54,830 nucleotides of DNA from Candidatus Aminicenantota bacterium (GTDB lineage: Bacteria; Acidobacteriota; Aminicenantia; Aminicenantales; Saccharicenantaceae). The position numbers were made by a program, and so were the translations under genes. Under the pieces are notes generated by a model. The model had not been told where the DNA came from, made no database searches, and worked only from the letters and a program-made list of their open reading frames with translations. Of this stretch, positions 26,020-34,923 are shown piece after piece; position 1 is the stretch's first letter, and every line of letters starts with the position of its first letter. The stretch lies in NCBI GenBank assembly GCA_013178315.1, contig JABLWX010000044.1, positions 1-54,830 on the forward strand, given 5' to 3'.

Positions 26020-26517
26020 ATCCGGCCGCTCCTTTCCCTGGAACGCCTCTCCTTCAATGAACAGACAGGCCAGGTCTGCTGCCAGTATGGGAAAAAGAAC
26101 CATGAGGTGGAGCGGATGAACTACCTGGAGTTCATCGCCCGGGTCACTTCCCATATCCCTGATAAAGGCCAGGTCACAGTCAGATATTACGGCCTCTACG
26201 CTAACGCCCACAGGGGGAAAGTCAAGAAGGCAAGCTGCGAAGTTTCCCATCTCCGCATGGTGGAGGCGCAGCTCCGACCCATTCCCCCTAAAGGCTGGGC
26301 CGAGATGATCCGTAAGGTGTATGAAATCGACCCCATGATCTGCCCCCAATGCGGCGGAAAAATGCGGGTCATTGCTTTCCTCACAGATTAGGCCGTGGTG
26401 GATCGAATCATCAATCACCTCAAGCTGACCTTTGTTGCCGATAGACCCCCACCCGCTCACATCGCCTATCAACAATCCTTGATGGCAGCTGAACCCAGCG
26501 GCGACGATTTTTCCTGA
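26020..26517 (+). pseudogene. IS91-family transposase remnant (C-terminal part, nonsense mutation)
   Basis: The translated frame from 26020 ('IRPLLSLERLSFNEQTGQV') through 'MNYLEFIARVTSHIPDKGQ' and 'YYGLYANAHRGK' to 'DPMICPQCGGKMRVIAF' is the C-terminal part of IS91/ISCR-type Y2 transposases, with their Cys motif. The N-terminal part including the catalytic tyrosines is missing. An in-frame TAG at 26389-26391 interrupts it; the frame after it ('AVVDRIINHLKLTFVAD') continues the family sequence to TGA at 26515-26517. Inactive. Its presence beside the island hints at how that DNA arrived. An ISCR-like rolling-circle element can carry adjacent DNA. Confidence 0.85.
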
Positions 26518-26789
26518 TTTTCCTCTTCCCGGGACGAGAAGTCCGGCTGATTTCCCGCGCTATGGGCCTTTTCCCCGGCTTCTCGGCCAATTCCTTTCCC
26601 TCGCAGGCTCGATTTGATACGCCCAAGCTTAAGACTTATTGTTTTTCACGATGGGTCGGGGCGATTTCGGTGGCTGAACACTCACTTAGCCGGCGCGCCA
26701 GAAAAATGAAATTCCTATGATTTATCTGATTTTAGATTCTTGATACCTGAAACCTGATAAAGAATATATAACACATCAAAATTGTTACC
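26518..26789. other. Right part of IS91 remnant and outer flank of copy B
   Basis: 26518-26723 is GC-rich non-coding sequence, probably the 3' end of the IS91-type element. From 26724 the sequence matches the flank of copy A (20857-20938). No independent gene. Confidence 0.5.
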
Positions 26790-28516
26790 TCAAAAAGCGT
26801 TCCGATATTTGAAATCCTTCAATGGTTCAACATCGATACCCTGCGATTTCCAGTTAGCAATAGATATATCTCGCCCCTGCGGGGTGTATTCCTCGAGGAA
26901 CCAGACGGTTATGATTTTCTTATCCACGTCATGCTTAACGTGACGCGAATTAAAATAAAAACGGACCAGGTCCCCGCTGTCATTCCAGATTCTGTCCACC
27001 TCGACAAAATTTCCTATGCCTTCGCTCATGTGCTGTTCAAGCATTCCGACTGTAGGGAAACCAGGGGGTGTGGCCTTGGGAATCTCCTGTTGGGCGCCCG
27101 CTATAACCGCGAAACCGGTCAGCAATAAAACCACACTGACCACCAGAAGCAGAAAATATTTTTTCATTTTATTGACTCCAGTATTGCCTTCATAGCAGAT
27201 GTTATCATAAGTTGCCTGGTAACCACTCTTGACCTGGAACGCGATTAAGAAATCGACCCATTGCTCTTGAACCTCGAAATGAGATTTTCCGAATTGAATC
27301 CACGAGGCAAACTCTAACACATTGCTCAAACAATTTAAATCAATTTACACAGGACCAGCGAATAACGGGCAAATTGCCGGAAGGTGACCCCGGTGGAGTG
27401 TATCTCAGGTCGGGGTCCGCGGTCTTGAGAAGATTTAGAACCTTTCATATCAGGTTCACTTCCATTCCATCGTGTAGCGCTTGACGTGAAGCAGGCCTTC
27501 GGCGTCTTCTTCGATGGGGTAGAGCTTACCGGCCTTTATCCTTCGAGCCACGGCCGGCAGAAACACCCTGGCCACATAGCGACCCTCGGCGTCAAAAACA
27601 TCGTATAGGACACTTTTGGCCTGTCGCTCTTTCACGAACGGCCTGACGAACAGCCAGCCGCGGTCATCCAGGATGAAATCCTGGACCGGGGGAAAATGCT
27701 GGGGCCACTCTACCTTCATATCCGCAGACGGCCCCTCTTCACCCCAAAGTTCTTTCGCTCTCTTGTCCCTATCGGCCTTGGTAAGAATTTCAGGCTCGTA
27801 CTTCTTCACAATCCTCTTAACAGTCTTCCCTTCTCGATTAACCACCCTGAACTCATACTCGGTGGTAATTCCCCAGACGACATTCCCTTCCGGGGTCAGG
27901 TCAAAAATAATCCGGGGAAAATATGGGTTAAAAACCTGGTTTCGGGCAATCGGCACACTGGCAATAGTGTGAAGTGGTTCCAGCTCAGCATTAAAGCGGA
28001 CCAGCTCGGTCCTGGGTTCCTGGTCCATCACTGTGTGGCTTCCAACAATGTTCCCGCTATCGTCCATTTTCGCCTGCGTAAGCATCCAAATCTTACCTGC
28101 GGACAGGTTCCTGAAAAGCTGCCCATCAAGGCCGAGTAGACTCACCCGCCGCAAAGCAACATCGGTAACCACGATGTTGTTCCCCGACGCAATCTGGAAA
28201 TATAAAGGGCCCTGGAACTCGCCGGGCCCCTGGCCCTGTCGGCCGATGGCCCTGATGAACTTCCCCTGGGGGTCAAAGACCTTTATTTGCGCAGCCTTAC
28301 GGTCAAGGACATAGATATTTCCAGAAGCGTCGGCATCGACAGCAACCGGCATGGCCAGCATCGACTCTTCGCTCTCCCCCCTGGCCCCAAGTACCAGGTC
28401 CTCTTTTATGGATAAAGCGGTAGGAAGGCCTCGGGGCGGCACCGGCTCCTTGGGATTGATAACAACTATGACGCCTTCTTCTGTTCTTATTTCTATCTTT
28501 TCGCCTTTCTTACAGG
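26724..28516 (-). repeat. Direct duplication, copy B
   Basis: Counterpart of 20857-22953 in the same orientation. It lacks the 352 bp corresponding to 20939-21290 in copy A: sequence jumps from GCGTTCCGA (ending 26805) straight to TATTTGAAATCC. Homology ends at 28516, after which copy B continues into its own signal-peptide code and promoter region. Confidence 0.9.
26790..27167 (-). pseudogene. Secreted protein, copy B, C-terminally truncated
   Basis: Homologue of the 195-aa protein at 21065-21652. The start at ATG 27167 opens an intact signal peptide ('KKYFLLLVVSVVLLLTGFAV' region) and about 110 residues that match copy A through 'PLKDFKYR'. There the 352-bp deletion fuses the frame to the non-coding flank, adding Asn-Ala-Phe and a stop. 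The lost part is about 80 residues. An exported but shortened product is possible; a full function is unlikely. Confidence 0.8.
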
Positions 28517-28586
28517 TCACAAAAAAGAGAAAAGGAAGTATCAAGAGGATAAAAAGGAAGCTTTTCCTGGAAAAGAAAGTTTTCAC
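27456..28586 (-). CDS. 6-bladed beta-propeller lipoprotein, copy B (intact)
   Basis: 376-aa envelope protein of the 6-bladed beta-propeller/NHL group, usually a binding or scaffold protein outside the cell. It begins with a lipoprotein-like signal ('FLFILLILPFLFFVTC', Cys at 25 in a loose lipobox). Repeats such as 'GNIYVLDRKAAQIKVFDP', 'GRQGQGPGEFQGPLYF' and 'VTDVALRRVSLLG' form the blades. C-terminal 'DDRGWLFVRPF' and 'GLLHVKRYTMEWK' close it. It is followed 288 bp later by the truncated secreted-protein gene. Ligand unknown. This is the only complete propeller copy in the window. Confidence 0.8.
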   Translation of the reverse strand: MKTFFSRKSFLFILLILPFLFFVTCKKGEKIEIRTEEGVIVVINPKEPVPPRGLPTALSIKEDLVLGARGESEESMLAMPVAVDADASGNIYVLDRKAAQIKVFDPQGKFIRAIGRQGQGPGEFQGPLYFQIASGNNIVVTDVALRRVSLLGLDGQLFRNLSAGKIWMLTQAKMDDSGNIVGSHTVMDQEPRTELVRFNAELEPLHTIASVPIARNQVFNPYFPRIIFDLTPEGNVVWGITTEYEFRVVNREGKTVKRIVKKYEPEILTKADRDKRAKELWGEEGPSADMKVEWPQHFPPVQDFILDDRGWLFVRPFVKERQAKSVLYDVFDAEGRYVARVFLPAVARRIKAGKLYPIEEDAEGLLHVKRYTMEWK

Positions 28587-28769
28587 TTTTAACCCTCCAA
28601 TAACTTATTGATCCTGGATTTGTTACCAGGATGAAGATAACATCTTTCAAATTTTCCGGTCAAGTCCATCATAAAAAGAACACTCCACATTGACACCAAG
28701 CCGACATCGAATTCGAGCGAACGCGGCCTGATTGCTACCTGAAGGTCTTTATCTTAAAATGCCCTTATC

Positions 28770-29648
28770 ATGGATAATACTTTCGGGGCGCAGAGCATGG
28801 TCGGCCGGCTGACCAGGGTGGTGGTCAAGCGGCCGGCTGAGGCTTTTGTTTGCGAGGAGAAAATCGAGCGGGAGTGGCGGGGGCTTACGGCGGCCCCTGA
28901 CCCGGAGCGCGCCAGCCAGGAATTCAGCCGGCTGGAAGAAATCCTGCGGCAGGAAGGCGTGGAAATACTCTACCTCCCGGCTGACGAGCGAACCACCCTA
29001 GATTCCATCTACACTCATGATCCGGTGATCATAACTGAGGCAGGAGCCATTATCCTGCAGATGGGTAAAAGGGATAGAGCGGGTGAACCGGCGGCTTTTG
29101 AAGATGCTTTGAAAAGCTGGGGCGTGCCGATTTTCGGAAGGCTCAGCAGAAAGGCCACTGCCGAAGGTGGCGACCTGCTCTGGCTGGATGAAAAGACCCT
29201 TATTGCCGGACGCGGCTTCCGGACCAACCAGGAAGGCATTGATCAGCTGCAGGAGATTCTCCGGCCGCTCGGAGCTCAGGTAATTCCCTACGACCTTCCT
29301 TACTGGAACGGGCCTGGTGAAGTCCTGCACCTTATGAGCTTCATAAGCCTGCTGGATACGGACCTGGCCGTGGTCTATAAAAGGCTTCTGCCGGTGGCTT
29401 TTTACCGGCTTCTGCAGGAACGTTGCTTTCAGCTTGTGGAAATTCCTGAAGAAGAATTCCCCACTCAGGCCTGCAACGTCTTGGCCCTGAGCCCGCGCCG
29501 GGTGGTCATCCTCGAAGGTAATCCCATCACTGCCGGGCGCCTGCGCCGGGCCGGCTGCTTTGTCTATGAACTACCCGGCTCCGAAATTGCCTTCAAGGGC
29601 AGTGGTGGTCCCACCTGCCTCACCCGCCCCCTGCATCGAGTTATATAA
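28770..29648 (+). CDS. DDAH-like amidinohydrolase (arginine deiminase superfamily)
   Basis: 292-aa cytosolic enzyme of the guanidino-group-modifying (DDAH/citrullinase/amidinotransferase) superfamily, acting on arginine-like substrates by a Cys nucleophile. Visible: 'YTHDPVII' (substrate Asp), 'AEGGDLLWLD', 'RGFRTNQEG', 'EVLHLMSFI' with catalytic His near 189, and 'GGPTCLTRP' with nucleophile Cys283. The pattern is closer to DDAH than to arginine deiminase (which is about 400 aa). It has no clear ribosome-binding site. It is alone, upstream of the P-type ATPase by 147 bp. Exact substrate (dimethylarginine, citrulline, agmatine-like) is not given by sequence. Confidence 0.8.
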   Translation: MDNTFGAQSMVGRLTRVVVKRPAEAFVCEEKIEREWRGLTAAPDPERASQEFSRLEEILRQEGVEILYLPADERTTLDSIYTHDPVIITEAGAIILQMGKRDRAGEPAAFEDALKSWGVPIFGRLSRKATAEGGDLLWLDEKTLIAGRGFRTNQEGIDQLQEILRPLGAQVIPYDLPYWNGPGEVLHLMSFISLLDTDLAVVYKRLLPVAFYRLLQERCFQLVEIPEEEFPTQACNVLALSPRRVVILEGNPITAGRLRRAGCFVYELPGSEIAFKGSGGPTCLTRPLHRVI

Positions 29649-29795
29649 GCAGAGAACCATATAACGATCAACGATTTTTAAGGAGAACTCTTACCGGGTT
29701 TTTCTGTTACTGCCGAGCGTTAATAATTTTTTGCCTTTTATTTTTCCCAATCCTGACTTAGGATGTATAATTAACCCGAAGAAAACAGGGGGAAA

Positions 29796-32141
29796 ATGGA
29801 TTCAATTATTACCGGACTCAATCAATCAGAGGTCCAGAAACGCCGCACCCAATTCGGGCCAAATGAAATCCCTGCCGAAAGACCGAGCTTGGTTTTGGAT
29901 TTTTTAAAGCGCTTGACCGGTCTCTCCTCCTTGGTCATCGAAGCCTCGCTGATCATCATGATTTTTATCAGGCATTACCTTGAAGCTGCGGTAATGGCTT
30001 TCCTGCTTCTTTTCAATGCCGTCCTCGGATTCGTCCAGGAATTCCGGGCCTCCCGGGCCCTGGAACTTCTGATGAAGAGAATCACCGTCACCGTTAAAGT
30101 GTTAAGAGACGGCACCTGGCAGCAGTCGTCGTCATCAGAGCTCGTGCCCGATGACATAATTAAAGTGGCCGCGGGAGATGTGGTGCCGGCCGACGCCCTT
30201 ATCATCGATGGCAACATTTCTGCGGACGAGTCCCCGCTGACAGGTGAATCTCTACCTGCAGAGAGAAAGGAAAACGAAAAGATATTCTCCGGCAGCCTGG
30301 TGACCCGCGGGCAGGCCATCGCCAGGGTTACCGCCACCGGGCGGCATACCTTTTATGGTAAAACCGCGGAATTGATTGAGAAAACCCGCCCGCGCCTGAT
30401 CATCGAAAATATGACCATGAGCGTCACCAGGGGACTGCTCCTGGTCGATGCCTTTTTCATAATTGCTGTTTTGATCAAATTTGATCTGAATCACCTGCCG
30501 CTTCTTTCGGCTCTTCCGGTTGTCCTGACCCTGCTTATCGCCTCTATTCCCGTGGCTCTTCCGGCCATGACCATACTGTCCCTGTCCCTGGGGAGCCTGG
30601 AGCTGGCCAGAAAGGGAGTTCTGGTCAGAAAGCTGGATGGCATTGAAAACAGTGCCATGATGGACATCCTCTGCCTGGACAAGACCGGGACGATTACCGA
30701 AAACCGGATAAAAATAAGCGAGGTAATCTGTCTTTCTGATGCATTCAATCAGAAGCAGGTTCTGGCCCTGGCCCAGGCCGCTTCTGACCAGGTGAGCCTT
30801 GACCCCATAGATTCAGCCATCGTGGAATACGGGAATGAGCTCGGTGCCGAATCCGTCGACAGGCTCAATTTCAGGCCATTTGACCCGGAGACCAAACTGG
30901 CTTCAGCCGAGGTCGAGCATCAGGGCCGAAAAACGGAGGTTATTAAAGGCGCACCCCAGGTGCTCCTGGCTCAACTGCCAGACTCGGCCGTGAAAAAGGA
31001 AATAGAAAACCACCTGGCCCGACTGGCTACATCAGGCCAGAGGACTTTACTTGTAGCCATCAGGACAGAAGAGGCCGGCCTTAAACCGATCGGGCTGCTC
31101 AGTTTTTTTGATTATCCCCGCAAGGATTCCAGGGATTTCATAGCCAGAATTAAGAACCTGGGCATTTCAGTCAGGATGATCACCGGAGATAACCAGTTGA
31201 TCGCCAGCCAGGTTGCCCGGACCGTGGGGCTTGAAGAAAAGGTGGCCACCTGGAAAAGCGGCGGCCAGGCCAACCCCTCATCGCTGCCCGAGGCAGAAGT
31301 TTTCGCCGAGGTTCTACCGGAAGATAAGTTTGCCCTGGTAAATTTTTATCAATCAAGAGGCCACACAGTGGGGATGACCGGAGATGGAGTCAATGACGCT
31401 CCGGCCCTGAGAAAGGCCGACCTGGGAATAGCCGTCAGCAATTCCCTCGACATCGCCAAAGAAGCAGCCAAGGTAATCCTGACCAGCCCCGGGCTGTCCA
31501 ACATCGTTGACCTGATTCTGACCGGCCGGAAAATCTACCGGAGGATAATTCTCTGGATTATAAACAAGGTGGTAAAAACCTTCCAGATCGTCTTTTTTGT
31601 TTCCGCGGCCACTCTTATCCTGGGAAAACCGGTTATCACACCGGTGGCCATGATCCTGATGCTGTTTCTTTTTGATTTTGTCACCATCTCCATAGCCACA
31701 GATAACCTCGAAGGGGCCGAACGACCAGAAAAATGGAGCCTGGAAAAATTGCTGGCCATGTCTTTGATTTTTGGCTGCCTTAAAATTCTGGAGCTCTTCC
31801 TGGCCATGTACCTGATTTTAAAATTCTGGCCCCTGTCATTCGAACAGGTTCAATCTCTCATGTTTTATTTGCTGCTGGTTTCAGGAATATTGAACATCCT
31901 GAATTTTCGGGAAAGAAAAATGTTTTTCCATTCCCGGCCGAGCTGGCCATTGATGATTTTTATCATCCTGGATTTAATCGTGGCCTCCGTGGTTGTGGCC
32001 GGAGGAATATTTATGGCCAGAGTGCCCCTGTACTATGTCCTGCAAGTTCTGGCCTATGCTTTCCTGGTAACCCTGCTTTTTACCGACCTTATAAAAATCC
32101 TTCTGTACAGATGGAAAGGTGGGAAAATATTCATTCTGTAA
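29796..32141 (+). CDS. P3A-type plasma-membrane H+-ATPase
   Basis: 781-aa P-type ATPase of the bacterial/archaeal/plant proton-pump type. About ten TMs; no N-terminal metal domains, which argues against copper or zinc pumps. Actuator loop 'LTGESLP' (148-154), M4 'ASIPVALPAM' (249-258), phosphorylation site 'DKTGTITEN' (Asp295), 'KGAPQVLL', and hinge 'GDGVNDAPALRKADLGIAV'. The PVALP plus short length are typical of P3A pumps. A TATAAT at 29766-29771 and GGGGGAAA before the ATG give plausible expression signals. Alternative: a Mg2+ or Ca2+ pump, less likely. Confidence 0.9.
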   Translation: MDSIITGLNQSEVQKRRTQFGPNEIPAERPSLVLDFLKRLTGLSSLVIEASLIIMIFIRHYLEAAVMAFLLLFNAVLGFVQEFRASRALELLMKRITVTVKVLRDGTWQQSSSSELVPDDIIKVAAGDVVPADALIIDGNISADESPLTGESLPAERKENEKIFSGSLVTRGQAIARVTATGRHTFYGKTAELIEKTRPRLIIENMTMSVTRGLLLVDAFFIIAVLIKFDLNHLPLLSALPVVLTLLIASIPVALPAMTILSLSLGSLELARKGVLVRKLDGIENSAMMDILCLDKTGTITENRIKISEVICLSDAFNQKQVLALAQAASDQVSLDPIDSAIVEYGNELGAESVDRLNFRPFDPETKLASAEVEHQGRKTEVIKGAPQVLLAQLPDSAVKKEIENHLARLATSGQRTLLVAIRTEEAGLKPIGLLSFFDYPRKDSRDFIARIKNLGISVRMITGDNQLIASQVARTVGLEEKVATWKSGGQANPSSLPEAEVFAEVLPEDKFALVNFYQSRGHTVGMTGDGVNDAPALRKADLGIAVSNSLDIAKEAAKVILTSPGLSNIVDLILTGRKIYRRIILWIINKVVKTFQIVFFVSAATLILGKPVITPVAMILMLFLFDFVTISIATDNLEGAERPEKWSLEKLLAMSLIFGCLKILELFLAMYLILKFWPLSFEQVQSLMFYLLLVSGILNILNFRERKMFFHSRPSWPLMIFIILDLIVASVVVAGGIFMARVPLYYVLQVLAYAFLVTLLFTDLIKILLYRWKGGKIFIL

Positions 32142-32300
32142 AATCGCTATCTTCTGGCAGATTTTTGACTCAGCCCTTCTGGCTACCTTATCTGGCTCAT
32201 ATATCCATTTCTCCAATTTATCTCTCTCAAGAATGGTTCTTTTTTAACCGCATTTAACCTGTCGAGTCCAGATGATAAGGCGAATACTTTTTTAAATAGT

Positions 32301-32329
32301 TTGACTAAGTTAAGAAATAAATGTAAATT
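32301..32329 (+). promoter_or_regulatory. Candidate sigma70 promoter of the small lipoprotein gene
   Basis: TTGACT (32301-32306), 17-nt spacer, TAAATT (32324-32329), 25 bp upstream of the ATG at 32354. Five of six and four of six consensus bases with the best spacing. Confidence 0.55.
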
Positions 32330-32353
32330 GAAAGCAAGTATATGGAGGGCACA

Positions 32354-32842
32354 ATGAAAAAGAATTTCCTGCTTGTAATTTATGTAATTGGTCTGGTCGG
32401 GTTGATCATTTTGCTAACTGGCTTTTCCAGCGCCTGCAAGTCCAAGAAGGGAGAGACTTCTGAAACCGGCCAGATTCTCAGCCTGGATCAGCTAAAGCCG
32501 ATTCTCGGCGAAGCCAGAGAGGACAACTCCGGTGTGGTTGACATTTCGGGAGACCCCGGTAACTTGATAATTTCCTATCGTTATTTTGACCCTGATCTCA
32601 AAGACTATGATAACGGCCTGGTTAGAGATTTGGCTCCGAAAATCGAGGCTCTTTATAAGCAATTTAAAAACTTAAACCGCGTGGAATTTCAGGTAGCCGT
32701 TAACGACCCCGAAGTTCCTGGCAAGTGGAAAGCCTACGTGGACTTTGCTGTTAACAAGAAACTAATTGAAGAGCTGGAATGGTCCAATATTTTAACCGAT
32801 GACTTTTTTAGAAACGTGATTGACCTCAAACGGTTTGATTAA
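32354..32842 (+). CDS. Small lipoprotein of unknown function
   Basis: 162-aa exported protein, not recognised. ATG 32354 follows GGAGGGCACA. An N-terminal Lys-Lys, a long hydrophobic stretch and 'TGFSSACKSKKG' suggest a lipoprotein with Cys near residue 28, although the lipobox lacks the usual Leu at -3. The mature part has alternating hydrophobic and charged residues ('LIISYRYFDPDLKDYD', 'VEFQVAVNDPEVPGKWKAYVDF'), a small mixed alpha/beta domain. Single gene with its own promoter. Confidence 0.7.
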   Translation: MKKNFLLVIYVIGLVGLIILLTGFSSACKSKKGETSETGQILSLDQLKPILGEAREDNSGVVDISGDPGNLIISYRYFDPDLKDYDNGLVRDLAPKIEALYKQFKNLNRVEFQVAVNDPEVPGKWKAYVDFAVNKKLIEELEWSNILTDDFFRNVIDLKRFD

Positions 32843-33012
32843 TTTTTCTGGTAGACGGATTCTGGTTCGGCTTAACTTCGCCCGTGTTTTATTTATTGCA
32901 CCGGTCATAATTTATATGAAACATAAGCATTTCTTTTAACATATTCGAGCCATAAGCTGAATAATTGATGACTTTGTCATCCGGCAATCTAATTCCTTAA
33001 ATTATATTTTCC

Positions 33013-33543
33013 CTAAAAGTTCTCCAGGAGTTCCAGGATGACGGCCAGGCTCCCGGTGCCGTCCACATAGGCGTAGCGGCCGCCTTCATAATCGCCTTTC
33101 TGAATAAGCGGGATGCCGTGTCCTGCCAGCAGCTTGAGTTTTTCATCCATCCCATTAACCTCAAAGGCGAGGTGATGGACACCTTCGCCATGCTGGTCAA
33201 GGAACTCGCGCCAGGTACTCGGCCCCCCGACCGGCTCGATCAGTTCAATAGTGATGTTCTTGAGCTGGAAGAAGGCCAGCTTGGCCCGGGCTTCCGAGGG
33301 TTTGCCCCTGAATTCGGTGTGAGCTTTATCAACCGTGTCGGTCAGGAACCATTGAGGAACGTCCAGGCCAAAAATTTCAGCGTAAGCCCGGGAAGCCTTC
33401 TCGATATCCTTTACCACGATTCCAACCTGGACAACCTGGTCGGTACCCAGGGGCCCGGCGGCTGCTCCCTTCGAAATCCTTCCCCAGACCACTCCAGCCG
33501 CAAAAACGGCCAGGATTATCATAGTCAGCCGAATTGCTTTCAT
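33013..33543 (-). CDS. Exported VOC/glyoxalase-family protein
   Basis: 176 aa with an N-terminal signal anchor (about 7-22, 'MIILAVFAAGVVWG') and one vicinal-oxygen-chelate domain. 'VVQVGIVVKDIEKASRAYAEIFGL' (trimmed: VGIVVKDIEKASRAYAEIFG) is the first beta-alpha-beta module. 'ELIEPVGGPSTWREFLDQHGEGVHHLAFEV' contains the metal-ligand His of the second module. 'LELLE' at the end gives a metal Glu. Cytosolic relatives isomerise or cleave small acids such as methylmalonyl-CoA; export makes that reaction unlikely here. GGAGG precedes the ATG. Function open. Confidence 0.8.
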   Translation of the reverse strand: MKAIRLTMIILAVFAAGVVWGRISKGAAAGPLGTDQVVQVGIVVKDIEKASRAYAEIFGLDVPQWFLTDTVDKAHTEFRGKPSEARAKLAFFQLKNITIELIEPVGGPSTWREFLDQHGEGVHHLAFEVNGMDEKLKLLAGHGIPLIQKGDYEGGRYAYVDGTGSLAVILELLENF

Positions 33544-33628
33544 GGGAACCTCCTTCAGAGCAGCTTTGCCTCTCCCATTGATACCCCCGGCCGCCGACGC
33601 CTGTCAAGCCAGGTTTTTAGAAAGCAGG

Positions 33629-34774
33629 TCAGCTTAAAATCTTATGAAGGACTTCGAGCAGGCGGTCGATGTGTTCATGGTCAATGGTCAGCGCCGGATC
33701 GAAGCGCAACATATTCCCGGCGGAATAATATCCGACCAGGAAGCCGCGGTCCAGCAGCCTTCTGTAGATATTCTGAACGCTCCTCTGTTCATCGGGCCGG
33801 AGCTCCAGCCCGAGAAGCATACCCCGGCCCCGGGCTTCGCTGGCCAGCTCACATTCTCGCTCCAGTTGTTTCAGCCCGGCCAGAAAATATTCGCCCTTTT
33901 CGCGACCCTTTTCTATCCAGTTTCCTTCCCTCAGGGTAACAATAACTTCCCTGGCCACGGCCGCGCCCAGAGGGTCATTCTGGTGAGATTGGGCATAATA
34001 GAAGCCGCCAGCTTCAAGCTCTTCAGCCAGCTCTTTCTTCATGGCCACTGCGCTAACCGGATAGCCATTGCCCAGGCCTTTGCCCATGGCCACGATATCC
34101 GGCTCAAGGTCATAGTGCTGAAATCCGAACCATTTACCGGTCCGGCCGATTCCGGTAGTAACCTCGTTAACAACCACCAGACCCCCAGCCCGTTTAATCC
34201 TGTCGTAAATGGTCTTAACGATTTGCCGCGGCGGGAACTTTACAAAGCCCGAACCACTACCCCCGGGCTCAAAGACAAAGGCACCAATCTGTTCAAAGGG
34301 AATCTGGTCCAGATATGCTTCCGAATTCTGTTCCAGGCTCTTCTCCCAGTCAACAAGCCAGGCTTCAGAGGTGTTTTTCCTTCCGGCGGAACCGTAGGCG
34401 CCCAGGTAGGACCTGGCAAAGGTCAGCCAAAAAGGCCTGCCGCTCAGGCGCCTGGCAGCCTGCACCCCAAATTCAACGGCCTCACTCCCGGAACTCAGGA
34501 AAACGCACTTGCCACCCTCCAGGCCTGAAATGTTCAGGACTTCTACCGCGGCCTCTTCCGTAATTCTGCTGAGGTATCGAGTCCCGAGGTGAGCCACCTT
34601 TCCGAGCTGGGATTCTATGACTCGATTTATCCGCGGATGATTATGACCGAGAACCGTGCACCAGATGCCGGATTCAAAATCCACATACCTATTACCCTGG
34701 GAATCGTACAGGTAACAATTCTCCGCCCTAGTAAAATCAGTTTTTATAATTTCGTGACATCTCAAGATATGCAT
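33629..34774 (-). CDS. Class III PLP-dependent aminotransferase
   Basis: 381-aa cytosolic fold-type I transaminase of the acetylornithine/GABA/glutamate-semialdehyde group. Visible: 'YVDFESGIWCTVLGHNHP', PLP phosphate region 'SSGSEAVEFGVQAAR' (94-108), 'VVNEVTTGIGRTGKWF' (Asp/Glu contact for the ring; here Glu204 where many have Asp), Schiff-base Lys232 in 'MGKGLGNGYP'. GGAGAAACGCC precedes the ATG. 85 bp upstream of the VOC gene in transcription order. Substrate not deducible; family members near ornithine or omega-amino acid metabolism are common. Confidence 0.88.
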   Translation of the reverse strand: MHILRCHEIIKTDFTRAENCYLYDSQGNRYVDFESGIWCTVLGHNHPRINRVIESQLGKVAHLGTRYLSRITEEAAVEVLNISGLEGGKCVFLSSGSEAVEFGVQAARRLSGRPFWLTFARSYLGAYGSAGRKNTSEAWLVDWEKSLEQNSEAYLDQIPFEQIGAFVFEPGGSGSGFVKFPPRQIVKTIYDRIKRAGGLVVVNEVTTGIGRTGKWFGFQHYDLEPDIVAMGKGLGNGYPVSAVAMKKELAEELEAGGFYYAQSHQNDPLGAAVAREVIVTLREGNWIEKGREKGEYFLAGLKQLERECELASEARGRGMLLGLELRPDEQRSVQNIYRRLLDRGFLVGYYSAGNMLRFDPALTIDHEHIDRLLEVLHKILS

Positions 34775-34923
34775 GGCGTTTCTCCGGAGCTGGCTATTCT
34801 ATCATTTCAGCAATTGCTTTTTAACATGCATAATTGTTGCGGCATGAAACTGACAATTTTCTATCTGATTAAAGCCAAATCCTGTAAAATACTTGTAGCC
34901 AACAATGAAAATGGGGAGGCCTC

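Noticed and set aside
25915-26475. Minus-strand frame of 186 codons over the IS91 remnant
   Set aside because: The opposite strand encodes recognisable transposase sequence, so this is its shadow.
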